The notes beneath the pieces are model-generated. The model was not told the DNA's origin. It worked only from the letters and a program-made list of their open reading frames with translations, and made no database searches. The position numbers were made by a program, and so were the translations under genes. Of a stretch of 64,000 bases of DNA, positions 61,001-64,000 are shown piece by piece. The stretch lies in assembly GCA_022818135.1 (NCBI GenBank), contig JAFMSR010000003.1:32577577-32641576 (forward strand), read 5' to 3'. The DNA comes from Saxidomus purpurata. Taxonomy: Eukaryota; Mollusca; Bivalvia; Venerida; Veneridae. Each line of letters starts with the position of its first letter. Position 1 is the stretch's first letter.

Positions 61001-64000
61001 ACTACGTTAATACGATATCAATCAACGGGCCAGTACGGTTAACATTTTGTAAGCATATTTTCTATTAGTATTCTGAGTAACTACCCGCTGCGTTACGTTA
61101 ACATTGTTGACCTTTCTCTTGTATACAAGTATACGTTGGTATGACAGAATATTTATAGCTTGTTATCATTTTTATAAAATAACAAAAAATGGTAGGAAAA
61201 AGCATGTTTTTGATTAAAATATATTGTGAAAGAAATGGACCAGAACTTGTCATCTTAATTCGTTGTTGCGTACTATTATACAATACGAAATTTCATTGGC
61301 TAGTACACGACCTTTTCTATGGCTGTATCTCTTTGTCACTTAGTAATTGTTAATCAGTTTATGGCATTTAACTCCGATGTGGTAAGTGAAACCAGTTTTT
61401 ATCGTGAAACAAAATCAATTTTATTTTCATTTCCTTTTAAATGTATATCACCTTTATAAAACACGGTTTGAATAATTAATTATCAGTCCGCTACACATTA
61501 TAACAAGTTTATGATATAGGACACAGCTGCATGTAGTCAGCAGACAATTAGATTTGACTACAGTTTCCGGAGTTATAAAAATAATTTGTACATTAAGCTG
61601 GAGCGTAAGAAGGGAAAACCTTAAAAAGATATTAAGTCCAATATTGTACCTATCATGAAATGCATACTAGTTATTCAAAACCAATGAATCAAACACTTCT
61701 TATATGAAATAATTAAACAAAGTCTATAAAAAACAACAGTTGTTCGTCTCTTTCTTTAATTACATTATGTGTTTATATGGGAACGTATATGCCCACAGGA
61801 CTCTTTAATTTGTGATTTGTTAGTTTCAAGACGTCAGGAAAATCAGTGTTAACATTTAAGTTGCCAAACATAATTATAATACATGCGGGCATACACATCG
61901 GAGTATTATCTTTTATGCTTATGAAAAAATAAAAGCCAGTGGAGTTAATTTCCGTGATAATACGGTGTTCTTAAAGGGCGGTGAGTTTCTGATCGCAGTG
62001 ACAGTCAAGAAAAACATACGGGTTAAGCGGCCAAGTATTACTTGCATACCATTTTAGATGAGCTTACAGAAAAAAAAGTCTGTATGTTTTCATCTGCAAA
62101 AGAATTTAAATAAAAAAACAAATCATTTTACGTACATGCCACAAATTTGTGTTCAGGTCAAGATGTCGAAATCCCTCAAACTAAGCCCTCACACATACCT
62201 TCTTGATAAGAATGGTAAAGCGTCACAGTAAAGTAATAAAGAAGTACAAGTTATAATAAAGTTTATAAGTATTATGACTTAGTTATCCTACAGACAAAAA
62301 ATAAAAAGGTCAGTATGACGCAATTTCACACTACAAAATCAAATTCCATAATTACTTGAATAATTACTAAAGTACTTTGTGACATTCTTTGTGTTCATGA
62401 TGTTGCCTGTAGCAAATCCCAATTTCAAATGTTTGATCACAAGTAGATCAGATTTTATTTTGTTAAGAAACCTAAAATCATCGTCCAAAAAACCTGTTTA
62501 TGTTACACCAAGTTAACATAGAAAACAAAGAAATTTGATAATGTAAAAGACATACAATTCAGTTTTGCTGTTTGTTTCGCAAAAGAGTTAATCAAATGTT
62601 GAATTACGAACACACGTTTCCGCAACAAATCTTAATTATTGCCCGCGCCAGTGTGTTCATATCTAAATGAATGCACGACTCGGTTTGGGAGGCGTTTTGG
62701 TACGGGCATTCCCTTATTGTTGTTCATATCTAAATGCTGTACGTTTTGGTGCATTTAATTATATATAGGAACTTTGCAAATATAGGAACCAATTTCAGAT
62801 GCTGCAGACATATTCAAATAGATAGGTAAGGACATTAGTGCCATAACAACATCCATTCATGCATTACTGTTGAAGAAAATGGCATTATTAGCCGCACTGC
62901 TAAAAAGAGTGGTAAAGTTCACAAATACCATTTCCAAATCTTCCCAATGATTTCCTTTGAGATTGTTTTAAAGGTTAAAGAATAAATAGTCATGTTCCGT
63001 GACAGCCAAACTTGTTCATGAAGCAACATTTCTGTATCATATAATAACAACTCTGTAAAACATCGGAAATTTTACCAACGAATTTACGGTAGAACACTTT
63101 TATTGCTTTCGATATTATACATGTATAAATCCAACCAAGCCCTGTGATATCTATGTTGATCGAATTTTGTATAATTTTAGTGTGGAGTCATGCAAAAAGC
63201 GAAGCCATGGGTTTCTTGCGGGATTTTTAGTAGTTTTCTTTTGGGTTCTAAGCCTTATTGTCTTTTAACTTTTATGAAAGTGTCTTGTATTCACTATTCA
63301 TCTAACACAGTCTCTGGTCGTTCTAAAATTTTGAAATAAAGAAGTATTTCCAAAATGTAGATTTATTGTAAATTCTGCCATCAGCTTGAATGATACAACT
63401 TAAATGTAGCCTTTTCGGGCCAATATTTGATTAGTGTGTTAAATTTGCTAAGTAACTCACCAAAACTATGCAATTCTTATCTACATATCATTGAAAAGAA
63501 TAGTCAGACTAATGTTAAACAGTTTTTGTTTCGTAATGTATGACATTTGTTTCCTTTTTATTCCCGTTTTATCTATAAACGATAGCTTAAAGATGACAGA
63601 AATAAACGGTAACTGAATCTCAGTAAAGTTACAATTAGTCGAGTTCTGTTTCAATGATGCGTCTTGTCAGTAGATTTTACATTTTACTCCAAAGCTATTA
63701 CACCATGTTACAATCACATAAGACAAGTACAATGTTCATCACTTAAAAAAACGCCAAGCTCTGGCTATTTTTATCAAGTTGTTTATTCATTCCAGTGAAT
63801 GTTTCCTTATCTAAAATCTTTGTCTATGTATATTTGTATTTTTCTGTCAGGCTTTAGTTTCAAGTTGAACACTCAACTGCCAGTAAAATTAATGTATACA
63901 CAAAATAAATTCTTCAAATCAAACATCTATAATACTACTAACATGACTTACACATTTTGGTGAAATTGATGTAAATGGAAATTTACGGTTTCCTCAATAC
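58001..64000. other. No gene recognised
   Basis: AT-rich sequence with a 113-codon plus ORF (59059-59400) and several of 60-63 codons, none with a recognisable domain, splice context or paralogous support. No mobile element or RNA gene was identified. I cannot exclude short exons of a large gene. Confidence 0.4.

Overview
The window is AT-rich animal DNA with no intact, confidently supportable gene: the longest open frame is 189 codons, and most open frames look like chance openings in AT-rich sequence. The repeats point to a mollusc, most likely a bivalve. They include a multi-copy element whose core repeats carry motifs such as CAAGGTCACACTTA and end in a GGGACAGCTCTTGTT-type terminus, tRNA-derived SINE-like pieces, and several foldback or MITE-like elements of kinds I associate with bivalve genomes. 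The species cannot be named from this sequence.

The main finding is that much of the non-repeat sequence consists of old, diverged segmental duplications. I recognise recurring modules, here named P, Q, R, S, T, U, V, W and Y. P occurs four times (cores near 6363, 7878, 13303 and 20045). Q occurs four times (9510, 14843, 24130, 28744). R occurs three times (16804, 26011, 29575). S, T, U, V and Y occur twice each, and W two or three times. The P-to-Q spacing is nearly the same in two units (about 1.6 and 1.5 kb), and the Q-to-R spacing in two others (about 2.0 and 1.9 kb), so whole units of roughly 5-7 kb were copied. U is a block of about 4 kb at 33.9-37.9 kb, repeated at 40.8-45.2 kb. Alignments were made by eye, and aligned copies often differ by indels that are not multiples of three, which argues that most of this is non-coding (promoter, UTR, intron or spacer) or decayed.

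Layout: 0-3.3 kb holds a 48-bp minisatellite, a tRNA-like SINE head and a tandem-core mobile element. From 5.6 to 31.5 kb the P/Q/R/S/T units are interrupted by a terminal-inverted-repeat element (10.3-10.9 kb), an antisense SINE fragment with a triplicated head (23.0-23.2 kb), a nested foldback (25.1-25.6 kb), an inverted copy of the tandem-core element (26.3-26.8 kb) and a near-palindromic foldback (28.5-28.6 kb). At 32.3-32.9 kb lies a frame-disrupted cysteine-containing ORF that might be the remnant of a secreted IL-17-like protein; this is tentative. From 33.9 to 45.2 kb is the U duplication, with one exon-like ORF at 40468-40637. From 46 to 58 kb are smaller duplicated blocks and a complex inverted-repeat insertion at 54.6-55.4 kb. 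I recognised nothing specific from 58 to 64 kb.

The window reads best as a gene-poor or eroding part of a tandem gene-family array. The two observations most worth following up are a hairpin in module R, kept in three paralogous copies with one compensatory base-pair change, and a splice-donor-like site kept in two copies of module P.
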